Counted from the stretch's first letter, positions 18,214 to 27,115 are shown. The stretch: 64,000 nucleotides of DNA from Streptomyces luomodiensis (GCF_031679605.1 NZ_CP117522.1:8308001-8372000); one strand, 5' to 3'. The notes: generated by a model from the sequence alone, not told the origin. Translations and numbers: made by a program.

Positions 18214-19137
18214 TCAGTCCGGGGCGTCCACGGGGCCGTCGGTCACCTCGCCGAGCACCTCCCGCACCTGGCCCCGGAGCCATGCGTGGGCCGGATCGCC
18301 GTCGTGGCGGTGGTGCCAGGTCATGACCATCCGGGCCGGGGGCAATTCCACGGGGAGCCGCCGGGTGACGAGGCCGAGCCTCGCCGCGGCGGGTCGGCAG
18401 ACCCGCTCGGCCACGATGACCACGGCGTCCGAACGGGACACCACCTCCAGCGCCGCGGCGCTGGTCGGCAGGGACGCGATCACCCGTCGGCGCAGGCCCC
18501 GCTCGGCGAGGGCGTCGTCGACGGCGTTGTGCAGCCGGCCACGGCGCGAGACGGTCACGAAGGCCATCCGGGTGAGCTTGTCGACATCGACCCTCCCCTT
18601 GGCCAGCGGATGGCCCCGCCGCAGTACCAGGACCATCCGGTCGGTACCCACCACGTCGGAGGAGATCTCGGGACGGTCCGGCTCCCGGGCGCCGATCTCC
18701 AGGTCGACGTGGCCACGGGTGAGATCGGGCTGGTCGGCGGACGCCTCGGCGAGCAGGCTCAGGCGGATGTTCGGGGCCGTGGCACCGACCCTGGCGATCA
18801 GCGGCGCGGCGAGGGCGCCCAGCAGCGCGTCATGACCGCGCACCGTGAAGTGGCGGCTCAGCCGGGCCAGGTCGAGCCGGCGCACGGGGGTGAGCACGGC
18901 GGTGGCCCGCCGGACCAGTTCGCGGGTCTCCTCGCGCAGTTCCAGGGCGCGCGGGGTCGGGACCATGGTGCGGCCGGCCCGTACCAGGATCTCGTCGCCG
19001 GTCGCGCGCCGGATCCGGGCCAGTGTCCGGCTCATCGCCGGCGCTGAGAGATTCAGCCGGTCCGCCGCCCCGGACACGCTGTTCTCCTCCAGCAGCGCGT
19101 CGAGCGCCACGAGCAAGTTGAGATCCACATGCGCCAC
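18214..19137 (-). CDS. LysR-family transcriptional regulator
   Basis: A 307-residue regulator. The winged HTH (DLNLLVALDALLEENSVSGAADRLNLSAPAMSRTLARIR) lies at residues 5-45 and a periplasmic-binding-like effector domain follows from about residue 95 (FTVRGHDALLGALAAPL). The pattern resembles NodD/LinR-type LysR proteins. It lies 23 bases after the NIPSNAP gene on the same strand, so both are probably one transcript controlled from the TetR operator. The start is GTG at 19137; a second GTG three codons in is possible. Effector and targets are not visible. It converges with the aldolase operon and is probably not its regulator. Confidence 0.88.
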   Translation of the reverse strand: MAHVDLNLLVALDALLEENSVSGAADRLNLSAPAMSRTLARIRRATGDEILVRAGRTMVPTPRALELREETRELVRRATAVLTPVRRLDLARLSRHFTVRGHDALLGALAAPLIARVGATAPNIRLSLLAEASADQPDLTRGHVDLEIGAREPDRPEISSDVVGTDRMVLVLRRGHPLAKGRVDVDKLTRMAFVTVSRRGRLHNAVDDALAERGLRRRVIASLPTSAAALEVVSRSDAVVIVAERVCRPAAARLGLVTRRLPVELPPARMVMTWHHRHDGDPAHAWLRGQVREVLGEVTDGPVDAPD

Positions 19138-19160
19138 GGTAAGGGGTCCGCGGCACCGGG

Positions 19161-19769
19161 TCAGGACAGCGGGGAGATGGGGGTGGGCAGGGCGATCGTG
19201 GAGGTGGCGTGGGCGATGTTCTCCGGGCCGTTCTCCGGCGGCCAGAATCCCTGTTCGTAGGAGGTCCGGCGGATCTCCAGCCGGGCGTTGAGGTCGGGGA
19301 AGGGCCAGATGTGGGTGATGCGGGGGATGCCGTCCAGGCCGTACATGGCCGTCGTCAGGGGGTGGAGCCGGACGCGTGGCGGCACCGCGGCCTCCCAGCC
19401 GGCCATCGTGGGCACCAGACCGCCGACCTTGAGGTGGTAGGTGCGGAACTCGTAGACGGAGCCGTAGTGGCCCGGCTCGACCGGTGGCAGGAAGGGGAAC
19501 GGCGCGTAGCTCTCCACCTGGAAGGCGGTCAGGTGCTCGCCGATGCCGAACGGATCGGAGCTGGTGAGGACGCGCCGGCGCTCCTCGGAGAGTTCCTCGG
19601 CGTCCTCGAAGCCGCGCAGCACGAGCAACTGCCCGACGATGACGCCGTGTTCGGGCTCCCAGCAGCCGAGCAGCCGGCCGCCGGCACTCGTGGTGTAGGT
19701 CTCCAGCGCGGACAGGGCCTTGGGGACGGTGCGCAGCTTGAGGGACAGGGTCGCGAGTTCGTAGAGCAT
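19161..19769 (-). CDS. NIPSNAP-family protein
   Basis: A 202-residue cytoplasmic protein with two ferredoxin-like alpha-beta repeats. YEFRTYHLKVGGLVPTMAGWEAAVPPRV, near residues 105-135, is the NIPSNAP-type core, and HIWPFPDLNARLEIR is its second half. Function of bacterial NIPSNAP proteins is poorly known; the fold is that of dimeric alpha-beta barrel monooxygenases. ATG 19769 is chosen because it lies just two bases beyond the TetR-type operator; an ATG inside the operator (19784) is the alternative. The mRNA could be leaderless. Divergent from tetR, which likely represses it. Confidence 0.8.
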   Translation of the reverse strand: MLYELATLSLKLRTVPKALSALETYTTSAGGRLLGCWEPEHGVIVGQLLVLRGFEDAEELSEERRRVLTSSDPFGIGEHLTAFQVESYAPFPFLPPVEPGHYGSVYEFRTYHLKVGGLVPTMAGWEAAVPPRVRLHPLTTAMYGLDGIPRITHIWPFPDLNARLEIRRTSYEQGFWPPENGPENIAHATSTIALPTPISPLS

Positions 19770-19770
19770 G

Positions 19771-19792
19771 CTAAAGTGAAGCATCACTTTAG
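19771..19792. promoter_or_regulatory. TetR-type operator between divergent NIPSNAP and tetR genes
   Basis: A perfect inverted repeat: CTAAAGTGA (19771-19779), spacer AGCA, TCACTTTAG (19784-19792). It is markedly AT-rich for this genome and lies between the divergent genes, covering the start of the leftward one. Binding by the adjacent TetR protein is inferred. Confidence 0.8.
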
Positions 19793-19824
19793 TTACGGAG
19801 GCAAGCCCGGAGGAGGACCCGCCC

Positions 19825-20481
19825 GTGGACACCACCGCCGACGTGCCTGACGTGCCCGGCGTGTCCGAGGGGCGCGGAACGCGGCAGCGTCCCCGGAGTG
19901 CGCGCAGCGCACGGGCGCATGACGCGGTCCTGACCGCGACCAGCGCGCTGATGCGCGAGGAGGGCATGGCCGCGGTCACCATCGACCGGATAGCCGGCCG
20001 GTCCGGTGTCAGCACGGCGACCATCTACAAGCACTGGCCCTGCAAGGCCGCCATCATGGCGGAGGCGTTCGGCCGGGACACGGCCGAGGCGGTGGCCTTC
20101 CCCGACACCGGCCGCCCCGTCGCCGACCTGGTCACCTACGCGACCGATCTGCTGACCTACTACACCAGCCCGGAAGGCACCCTCTTCGGGCAGCTGCTGG
20201 CCGCCTGCGCCGCCGAGCCGCAGGCGGCGCCGTACTTCCACGAGTTCTTCCTGCTGCCCCGCAGGGCGGCGCTGGAGCCGTACTGGGACCGGGCCGCCGA
20301 AGCGGGACTGACCCGGCCGGGCGTGGACGCGTCAACGGCCACGGACGTGCTGCTGGGCGCCCTGGCGTTCCGCCTGATGGCCGGGCACGCATCGCTGGCC
20401 CCCGACGAGGTGCGCACGCTGGTGGAGTACGCCCTGCACGGTCTGCTCGTACCGGCGGACGCGGGGGACGGCGCACCATGA
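19825..20481 (+). CDS. TetR-family transcriptional repressor
   Basis: A 218-residue regulator. The HTH (AVLTATSALMREEGMAAVTIDRIAGRSGVSTATIYKHWPCKAAIM) spans about residues 33-77 after a basic N-terminus rich in Arg. The C-terminal ligand domain starts near VADLVTYATDLL and resembles the TetR C-33/AefR-like group. GTG at 19825 follows GGAGGAGGACCCGCCC. The perfect operator upstream suggests autoregulation and control of the NIPSNAP-lysR pair. The ligand is unknown. Confidence 0.9.
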   Translation: MDTTADVPDVPGVSEGRGTRQRPRSARSARAHDAVLTATSALMREEGMAAVTIDRIAGRSGVSTATIYKHWPCKAAIMAEAFGRDTAEAVAFPDTGRPVADLVTYATDLLTYYTSPEGTLFGQLLAACAAEPQAAPYFHEFFLLPRRAALEPYWDRAAEAGLTRPGVDASTATDVLLGALAFRLMAGHASLAPDEVRTLVEYALHGLLVPADAGDGAP

Positions 20482-20512
20482 GGTGGCCCCCGCCACCGGG
20501 CGGGGGCCACCT
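20481..20512. terminator. Hairpin terminator between tetR and GH43 genes
   Basis: Fourteen-base arms (AGGTGGCCCCCGCC and its complement) with loop ACCG, overlapping the last base of the tetR stop and lying between convergent genes. Confidence 0.8.
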
Positions 20513-20530
20513 TCGGCGGGTGCCGGGTTC

Positions 20531-22015
20531 TCAGCGCGTGTACACCTCGGCACGGTCCACGCTCACGAACGAGGCCCCCGACTGGGCGTTGTGCTCGCCG
20601 GTGACCCGGACGCGCAGGGTGTGCCGGCCGTAGGCGAGCCGGGGACTGAGGTACTGGAGGGTCTCGCCGGTGCGGATCGCGCCGTAGAAGTCGACGCGTT
20701 GCTCGGCGCCGCCGTCGATGCTGAGGGCGGCGATGCCGTTGCCGGTGTCGCGCACCGACAGCAGGGCGATCCGGGTTCCGGTGAAGGAGAAGGTGGCGGT
20801 GTTGCCCGCCCGGTCGCTCCAGTGGTCGTCGCTCCAGAAGCACTGGGTGGCGCAGCCGGTGCCCGAGTTCCAGGTGCCGGTGTACGCGACGGTGCCGGCG
20901 CCGCTGGAACGGGCGTCGTCGTTGATCCAGTACGTGCCCGCTCCCGGGTCGCCGGAGGGCAGGTCCTGTGTGGCCCCCATGGCGAGCGGCCGGCCCAGGT
21001 CGGGGCTGCCGTCGGCGCGCCAGGAGATCTTCTGGGCGCGGGTGGTGCGGTCGGTGTAGGTGTTCACCGACGTGGTCTTGGCGTGGTAGACGATCCAGTC
21101 CTCCGTGCCGTCGGGGGAGCGGAAGAACGCGTGGTGGCCGGGGCCGAAGACGCCGTGGTCGTCGGCGCGGGAGAACACCGCGCCGGTGTGCTGGGTCCAG
21201 TTGCCGGGCACGAGGGGGTCGGCGCCGTCCGGCAGGGACATCATCCAGACCTGGTAGTCCGGCTTGCCCGTGTCGCAGGTGGAGTACGTCATCCAGGTGC
21301 GGCCGTTGCGGTACAGGAACTCGGCGCCTTCGCGCACCTCGGGGCAGCCGCCGGCCGCGTTGAAGGCGACGGCGTTGCCCGAGACGGTGTAGGGGTTGGA
21401 CATCGGGGCGATGTTGATGCCGTTGTGCTGGTACTGGTTGATCCCGGAGTAGGCGAGGTAGAGCCGCCCGTTGAGCTGGAGGACGCTGGGGTCGATGGCG
21501 AAGTCGTTCGGGTGGTTGGGCGGTGTCAGACGGGACTTGAAGTGGTAGGGGCCCGCCGGGTCGTCACGGTCGGACTCCAGCACGTAGATCCGGTGGTGGT
21601 CGTCCACGCCGTCGTCGGCGGTGTAGTAGAGGTACCAGCGCTCGTTGAAGCGGTAGAACTCCGGTGCCCAGATGTGCTGGTTGCGGGAGCTGTCGGTGTC
21701 CGTCCACACGGTGATGGGGTCGGCCTCGAGCAGGGTGCCGAGCGAGGAGGAGCGCCACATGCGGATGCTGCCGCCCTGCGTGGTGGTCAGGTAGTAGGAC
21801 CCGTTCCAGAAGGTCATATACGGGTCCGGACCGGTGTTGAGCGGATTGCGGAAGGTGCCCGCGGCGGCTTGCGGTGTCGCTTCGGTGCGCGGTGCCGTGG
21901 CGGCGCCGGGGGTCGCGGCGGTGGCCGCCGGGGTGGCGACGAGGCCGCACAGGATGGCCAGAAGTGCGGTGAGCAGTGCCGCGTAGCGGCGGGCGGTGCG
22001 GGGCCCTGGGCCCAT
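20531..22015 (-). CDS. Secreted GH43 family glycosidase with C-terminal carbohydrate-binding-like domain
   Basis: A 494-residue exported enzyme. The signal peptide (RRYAALLTALLAILCGLVATPAATA) ends near residue 34. The five-bladed propeller begins FRNPLNTGPDPYMTFWNGSYYLT, with the first catalytic Asp in GPDPYM. QHIWAPEFY, NDFAIDPSVLQLNGRLYL and EVREGAEFLYRNG follow, the last giving the proton-donor Glu. From about residue 365 a beta-sandwich (YWINDDARSSG, ALLSVRDTGNGIAALSIDGG) looks like a sugar-binding module. GH43 members act on alpha-L-arabinofuranosides, xylosides or galactans; the specificity is open. ATG at 22015 follows TGAGGAGCCATCC. Last of three leftward glycosidase genes. Confidence 0.88.
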   Translation of the reverse strand: MGPGPRTARRYAALLTALLAILCGLVATPAATAATPGAATAPRTEATPQAAAGTFRNPLNTGPDPYMTFWNGSYYLTTTQGGSIRMWRSSSLGTLLEADPITVWTDTDSSRNQHIWAPEFYRFNERWYLYYTADDGVDDHHRIYVLESDRDDPAGPYHFKSRLTPPNHPNDFAIDPSVLQLNGRLYLAYSGINQYQHNGINIAPMSNPYTVSGNAVAFNAAGGCPEVREGAEFLYRNGRTWMTYSTCDTGKPDYQVWMMSLPDGADPLVPGNWTQHTGAVFSRADDHGVFGPGHHAFFRSPDGTEDWIVYHAKTTSVNTYTDRTTRAQKISWRADGSPDLGRPLAMGATQDLPSGDPGAGTYWINDDARSSGAGTVAYTGTWNSGTGCATQCFWSDDHWSDRAGNTATFSFTGTRIALLSVRDTGNGIAALSIDGGAEQRVDFYGAIRTGETLQYLSPRLAYGRHTLRVRVTGEHNAQSGASFVSVDRAEVYTR

Positions 22016-22095
22016 GGATGGCTCCTCACATCGGGTCGAGCGCGGGTGGTGGGGGGTTGGCGGCGGGTGGCCGGCCCGTCGGGTGGTGCGACGGG

Positions 22096-23946
22096 TCACC
22101 GGCCGTCCGCGGCCGTCAGCGCGCCGAGTGCACTGGCCTGGGTGCGCCAGTCCACCTGGTTCGGGGTGGTGCCCGACCAGCGCTGGCCGAGCCGGTTGAG
22201 GGAGTCCCGGTCGGTGCGCCAGATCGAGTCGGCCTGCCGGGTGATGTACGCCCGGTACGTGGCCGATCCGGTGGCGTCCGCGAGATCGTCGAGATGCCGC
22301 ATGAAGACGCCCTTGAACTGTTTCTGGTTGTCGTCGCAGGTGTTCGTGCCGGTGTCGCAGGACTCGGTCAGGACACCGTCGCGGGTCAGCGCCGTCGAGG
22401 TGGTCGCGGCGTCGGCCAGGCGCCGGGCGGTGTCCAGGTACTGGCCGTTGCCGGTGGACCGCCACAGTTGGGTGAAGGCGCCGATGGCGAGCCCCTGGTT
22501 GTAGCTCCACACGGTCTGGCCGTTGTTGCGGCAGCCGCTGGTCAGCCCGTCGTTGACCAGTCCGGAGCTGTTGATCATGCCGCTGTTCAGGTACCAGGTG
22601 GCGGCCGTGGCCGCCCGGTCGCCCCACACGGTGTCGCCGGAGACCCGCTGGTGCAGCGAGGTCGTCAGCCACAGGTACAGCCCGTTGGTCACGGCGTTCT
22701 TGTAGGTGCGCTCCCGGTCCCACCACACACCGCCGCCGCAGGTGCCGGTGTCCCAGTACTGGTGGACGTAGGTGGCGATGGTGACCGCCTCGTCCAGATA
22801 GCGCCGCTCGTGCGTGTAGTCGTACGCGGTCAGCCAGGCCACCCCCCACCAGGCCGCGTCGTCGATGGCGCGGCTGATGAAGTGGCCCTCCACCGCGTCG
22901 GAGCTGCGCCCGCCGGCCGGGAAGACGCCGCGGTTCTGCTCGAAGGTGCGGGCGATGACCCAGTCGTAGTCGTGCCGTCCGGTGCGCTCGGCGAAGTCGA
23001 TGAGCGAGGTGACCGCGACGGCCGAGTTCCACCAGCTGCTGCGCCACCAGCCCTCGTAGGTCTGGTACGACGCCATCAGCGCGTCCGCCGCGGCGCGCGC
23101 CCGGGTCGGCGCGGGCCTGACCCAGGCCGTGCAGCTGCCCTCCTGGTGGGCGGCCTCTCGGCCGCATGCGCGGACCGCGCCGCCGAACATCAGCCCGCGC
23201 GGGTCCCGGGTGGCGAACATGGCCGTTCGTGTCGAGGTCTTGCCCGAGGCCACGCTGGTACGGCCGAGGGAGGAGCCCTCGGGCCAGGTGGCGCCGTTGT
23301 CCCAGGAGCGGTCGAGCCAGATCTCGTCGCCCGCGCCGCCGCTGTCGATGACGCCCCACGCCATCCCGTTCTTCTGGTCCACGTGGACGCTGATGGTGCG
23401 TCCGAACAGCGTGGTCGAGGGCACCGGGCGGTCGTCGCCGGCCGCGGTGGCGGGGTCGGCGCCGTCGCAGAACGTGCCGTCGCACACCTTCGGGTAGACC
23501 CAGCCGGTGCAGGTGACGCCGCCGGCGTCACCGCAGGCGCGGACCCAGCCGCGCCGGTGTGCCACCGGGTCGGTGAGGTTGTACATCAGGGTGCGGGTGC
23601 CGGTCCAGGTGCTGGGGATGCTCGCCTTGCCGAGCAGGCCGTCCCAGGAGGCGCCCCGGTCCCAGGAGCGGTCGAGCCAGACCGCGTCACCGGTCACGCC
23701 GTTGTCGATGCTGGCCCAGGCCATGTTGTCGGGGTCGGACACATGCAGCCGGAGGATGCGGCCATGGAGGTTGACCTCCGGCACGGGGAAGGTTTCGCGC
23801 TGTGCCTTGGAGGGGTCGAGGGTGTCGCACGCCAGCGCGCAGACCGGGGTGGCGGCACGGGACGGTGTGGGGAGGAGGACGAGACCGGCCAGGGCGATGG
23901 CCAGGGTCAGGAGTCCGCGAAGGACCCGGTGGAGACGCGCTGACAT
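22096..23946 (-). CDS. Secreted GH76 family alpha-1,6-mannanase-like enzyme with duplicated N-terminal domain
   Basis: A 616-residue exported protein. After a 31-residue signal peptide come two homologous repeats of about 120 residues (about 33-151 and 152-278), each with AWLDRSWD-type and RACG-CTGWV-type motifs and paired cysteines. The GH76 (alpha/alpha)6 barrel follows from about residue 285: ASYQTYEGWWRSSWWNSAVAV, then RAIDDAAWWGVAW with the tandem catalytic aspartates, then WSYNQGLAIGAF. The family hydrolyses alpha-1,6-mannan, for example yeast mannan backbones. The N-terminal repeats match no domain I can name and may bind polymer. It lies 139 bases after the GH2 gene and 80 before GH43. 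Confidence 0.88.
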   Translation of the reverse strand: MSARLHRVLRGLLTLAIALAGLVLLPTPSRAATPVCALACDTLDPSKAQRETFPVPEVNLHGRILRLHVSDPDNMAWASIDNGVTGDAVWLDRSWDRGASWDGLLGKASIPSTWTGTRTLMYNLTDPVAHRRGWVRACGDAGGVTCTGWVYPKVCDGTFCDGADPATAAGDDRPVPSTTLFGRTISVHVDQKNGMAWGVIDSGGAGDEIWLDRSWDNGATWPEGSSLGRTSVASGKTSTRTAMFATRDPRGLMFGGAVRACGREAAHQEGSCTAWVRPAPTRARAAADALMASYQTYEGWWRSSWWNSAVAVTSLIDFAERTGRHDYDWVIARTFEQNRGVFPAGGRSSDAVEGHFISRAIDDAAWWGVAWLTAYDYTHERRYLDEAVTIATYVHQYWDTGTCGGGVWWDRERTYKNAVTNGLYLWLTTSLHQRVSGDTVWGDRAATAATWYLNSGMINSSGLVNDGLTSGCRNNGQTVWSYNQGLAIGAFTQLWRSTGNGQYLDTARRLADAATTSTALTRDGVLTESCDTGTNTCDDNQKQFKGVFMRHLDDLADATGSATYRAYITRQADSIWRTDRDSLNRLGQRWSGTTPNQVDWRTQASALGALTAADGR

Positions 23947-24085
23947 GACGTACCCGCCTTTCCGTGGGGGCCGTGCGCGTGCGGAGGTGGGGGAGGGGAG
24001 GGGAGAGGCGGCGGCCGCCCGCGCGGGGCGGCCGCCATGACGGGACCGAAGGCGCGGGCCGGTCGGGCCGTGCCCGCGGGTGGCG

Positions 24086-26455
24086 TCAGGGAGCCCAGGG
24101 GGGCTCGATCGCCCAGGTGGTGTCCTCGGTGAAGGTGGCCGGGTTGTCCCAGTCGTGGGTGCCGCCCGACTGGGCCAGCCACAGCTCGGCGTCGATGTGC
24201 CGCAGATACTGGCCGGGGAAGTTGGCGGCCGACATCCGGATGCCGCCGTTGCCCTGGATCGGGCACCAGGTCGCGTCCTGCTGGTACACGGTGGAGCCGT
24301 CGCCCGCCTCGCGCCGGACGCGGAAGTCGCGGTGGCGCAGGTATTCGCCCGGGTAGTTGCGGGACTCGAAGGAGTAGCAGAGCTTGTTCGCCAGTCCCGG
24401 CCGGACGGTCCAGGTGGCGTCCTTCTTCAGCAGGTCGGAGCTGGCCGCGTTGACCACCTCGGTGAAGCCCAGCCCGTCGTAGTGGCGGATGTAGCGGTCG
24501 GTGTAGCCGGGGGTGGTGACCCGGATCGACACGGACTGCCCGACGGACAGTTTCACCGGTGCGCCGACCGTGCGGGACGCGGCGATGAGCGCCTCGTTGG
24601 CCGCCCGCACCCGGGCCTGGTCGACCTTGACGACCTGGCGGTCGTAGGTCATGAGTCCGTTGGCCTCGTTCTCCACATCGGTGATCTGCGTGTAGACGGA
24701 GGCCGACAGGCCGCCCGCGGGCATGGAGTTCTCCCGCAACCCGTCGAGCAGGCCGACGAGCCGGTTGTTGAGCGCGGATGTACTCGGCTGGTCCTCGTTG
24801 CTGAACCCGCCGCCCGGATACCACTCGTGGCCGGACACCCGGTAGCCCAGACCGCCGTACTCGCCGAGCACCGAGGCCCGCGCCGACTCGGTCGGGGTGT
24901 TGCCGGGGCCGACGTAGTTGTGGTTGTCGATGACGTCGCCGTTGCCGCCGTCCCGCGCGGCGCAGCAGTTGACCCCGCTCATGTTGTCGACCAGGCGGGA
25001 GGGGTCGTACGCCTTGACCATGTCCGCGATCCGGGCCTGGTCGTACTGGCCCCAGCCTTCGTTCTGATCGACCCACTGGATGAGTGAGGGCGAGCTGCGG
25101 TGCTGGTCGATGATGGCGCGGTACTCGCTCTCCCACTGGGCGCGGGCCGCGGTGTCCGGGGTCTTGGAGCTGTCCATGGAGGGCATGTCCTGCCACACCA
25201 GCAGCCCGAGCCGGTCCGCCCAGTAGAACCACCGCTGCGGTTCGACCTTGATGTGCTTGCGGACCATGTTGAAGCCCAGGTCCTTGTGTTTCTGGAGGTC
25301 GTACTTGAGGGCCTCGTCGGTGGGCGCGGTGTAGATGCCGTCCGGCCAGTAGCCCTGGTCCAGGGTGCCGGTCTGGAAGACGAACTTTCCGTTGAGCACC
25401 GGCCGCCGGACCCCGTTCACGTCCTTCACCGCGATCGACCGCATACCGGTGTAACCGCCGACCTTGTCGGCTCCGGCGCTGCCGGTCAGCTCGGCCGTGA
25501 CGTCGTACAGGAACGGGTCCTCAGGGGTCCACAGATGGGCGCCCGGCACCGGCACCGAGAGTTCGGTGCCCACCGTGCCGGTGGCGCTGCCCACCGTGGT
25601 GCCGCCGCTGGAGACGGTGACCTTGACACCGGCGCCGTCCGCCCCGGAGCCGCGCACCGTGACCCGCAGGGTGTTGTCCTGAAGGTGCGGGACCATGTCC
25701 AGGCGGGTGATGTGCGCGGTGGGGGTGGGCTCCAGCCAGACGGTCTGCCAGATGCCGGACGCGGCGGTGTATTCGATGCTCCGGTCGGCGTGCGGGGCGA
25801 TGTCCTGGATGCGCTGCTTGCCGAAGGCCTGACCGCCGGAGTCCGTCGGGTCGTACACGGAGACGACGATGGTGTTGGTGCCGCCGTTCAGCAGGGGCGT
25901 GATGTCGTAGGAGAAGGCGTCGTACCCGCCGCGGTGGACGGCGCCGGCCTGGGTGCCGTTGACCCAGACCGTGGTCTCCCAGTCGGAGGCGCCGAAGTTG
26001 AGCTGGACCCGGCGGCCGCTCCAGCCGGAGGGCACCGTGAAGGTGCGCTGGTACCAGAGCTTGTCATTCTGGGTGATCTTGCGGTGGATGCCGGAGAGCG
26101 CGGACTCGGGTACGAACGGCACCCGGATCTGCTCGCCGAACGTGGCGGGCTGTCCGGCGTCACGGGAGGTGACCGCGAAGTTCCAGATGCCGTTGAGATC
26201 GGTCCAGTCGTTCCGGGTGAGCTGCGGGCGCGGATATTCCGGCAGGGGGTGGTCGACCGGGACTTGATGGGTCCACGGGGTCGTCATCGGTGCGGGTTTG
26301 GGGTCCCAGGCCGGGGCGGCGTGGGAGGGGCCGGCGCCGGAGACGAGCAGGGCGGTGGCGGCCAGCGTGGGGACCACGGCGGCGGCCACGCGCCGCCGCC
26401 AGGTCCGTCTCGGGCGGAAAAGTGCGGGGAAGCGGAGGAACAAGTGTCTGAGCAC
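24086..26455 (-). CDS. Secreted GH2 family glycosidase with C-terminal AbfB-type sugar-binding domain
   Basis: A 789-residue exported enzyme. A long basic N-terminus (RRTWRRRVAAAVVPTLAATALLVSG) with cleavage near SHA is followed by the GH2 sandwich (NDWTDLNGIWNFAV, NFGASDWETTVWVNG). An immunoglobulin-like domain and a TIM barrel follow. WVDQNEGWGQYD carries the acid/base Glu and VLGEYGGLGY the nucleophile. The last 130 residues (FESRNYPGEYLRHRDFRV..., ANFPGQYLRHIDAEL) are an AbfB-type beta-trefoil that binds arabinose-like side chains. Substrate may be a beta-galactoside, glucuronide or mannoside. GTG 26455 has GGAG seven bases upstream; GTG 26485 is a longer option with no good site. Confidence 0.88.
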   Translation of the reverse strand: MLRHLFLRFPALFRPRRTWRRRVAAAVVPTLAATALLVSGAGPSHAAPAWDPKPAPMTTPWTHQVPVDHPLPEYPRPQLTRNDWTDLNGIWNFAVTSRDAGQPATFGEQIRVPFVPESALSGIHRKITQNDKLWYQRTFTVPSGWSGRRVQLNFGASDWETTVWVNGTQAGAVHRGGYDAFSYDITPLLNGGTNTIVVSVYDPTDSGGQAFGKQRIQDIAPHADRSIEYTAASGIWQTVWLEPTPTAHITRLDMVPHLQDNTLRVTVRGSGADGAGVKVTVSSGGTTVGSATGTVGTELSVPVPGAHLWTPEDPFLYDVTAELTGSAGADKVGGYTGMRSIAVKDVNGVRRPVLNGKFVFQTGTLDQGYWPDGIYTAPTDEALKYDLQKHKDLGFNMVRKHIKVEPQRWFYWADRLGLLVWQDMPSMDSSKTPDTAARAQWESEYRAIIDQHRSSPSLIQWVDQNEGWGQYDQARIADMVKAYDPSRLVDNMSGVNCCAARDGGNGDVIDNHNYVGPGNTPTESARASVLGEYGGLGYRVSGHEWYPGGGFSNEDQPSTSALNNRLVGLLDGLRENSMPAGGLSASVYTQITDVENEANGLMTYDRQVVKVDQARVRAANEALIAASRTVGAPVKLSVGQSVSIRVTTPGYTDRYIRHYDGLGFTEVVNAASSDLLKKDATWTVRPGLANKLCYSFESRNYPGEYLRHRDFRVRREAGDGSTVYQQDATWCPIQGNGGIRMSAANFPGQYLRHIDAELWLAQSGGTHDWDNPATFTEDTTWAIEPPWAP

Positions 26456-26574
26456 GCTGCTGCTCCATGGTCCGGTTGGCCCCACCGCCCGTCGAGGCGG
26501 CGGAACTCTTCCACAGGGAACACTTGCTGCACGAATACCAGAGCACTCGGATCTGTGGTTTGTCCAGACCTTGG

Positions 26575-26586
26575 GACAACGTTGTC
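26575..26586. promoter_or_regulatory. LacI-type palindromic operator upstream of the GH2 gene
   Basis: GACAACGTTGTC is a perfect 12-base palindrome, embedded in TGGGACAACGTTGTCGG, and has the central CG and symmetry of LacI/GalR-family operators. It lies about 120 bases upstream of the GH2 start. No LacI-family gene occurs in the window, so the regulator is probably distant. Confidence 0.55.
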
Positions 26587-26656
26587 GGTCAGGCCGACTC
26601 CCGTGCGCGGCGTCCTCGGGCGGACCGTCGGCGCACGGAAGACGGTGCGATCCGGC

Positions 26657-27115
26657 TCATACCGCCCGGGACGGCCCGGTGGCGTCCCCCGGCGACCAGC
26701 GGGGCCGGATGCCCGCGATATGGCAGGTCATGAAGTACAGCGGAATGGGCGGGGTGTAGGGCGAGTCGTCCTGGGGGTGATGGACCAGGCGGGGGTGGCG
26801 GGAGCGCACCAGACGTCCCGCGCCCCGGTCGGTCACACAGGCCCCGACCGCGTAGCTGGTGAACGGCGGCCAGGCGACGTCGATATGCGATCCGGAGGGC
26901 ACGATCCACCACCACCGATGATCGTCGGCGAAGACACAGCCGATGCGGGGCAGGGAGCGCATGACCCGCCGTCCGATGTCCGCGGGCATCCCCACCGCGT
27001 CGTAACCCAGCCTGGTGGGCAGCCCGTCCGGTATCCGGAGGCGCCGGCAGTGGTGTCGCCGGAAGCTCGTCGTGCCGGGCGACGAGGCGTCAGGGGCGAT
27101 ATGCGGTCGGTCCAT
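26657..27115 (-). CDS. Conserved hypothetical protein beside the anti-sigma-like ATPase gene
   Basis: A 152-residue protein I do not recognise by name. The C-terminal 110 residues look well conserved in style: IGCVFADDHRWWWIVPSGSHIDVAWPPFTSYAVGACV, then HPRLVHHPQDDSPYTPPIPLYFMTCHIAG. It is rich in His, Pro and aromatic residues and has no signal peptide or membrane helix. Its start lies three bases after the stop of the ATP-binding gene on the same strand, so the two are co-transcribed. Such proteins occur in Streptomyces next to XRE/DUF5753 and ATPase genes; their function is unknown. Confidence 0.65.
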   Translation of the reverse strand: MDRPHIAPDASSPGTTSFRRHHCRRLRIPDGLPTRLGYDAVGMPADIGRRVMRSLPRIGCVFADDHRWWWIVPSGSHIDVAWPPFTSYAVGACVTDRGAGRLVRSRHPRLVHHPQDDSPYTPPIPLYFMTCHIAGIRPRWSPGDATGPSRAV

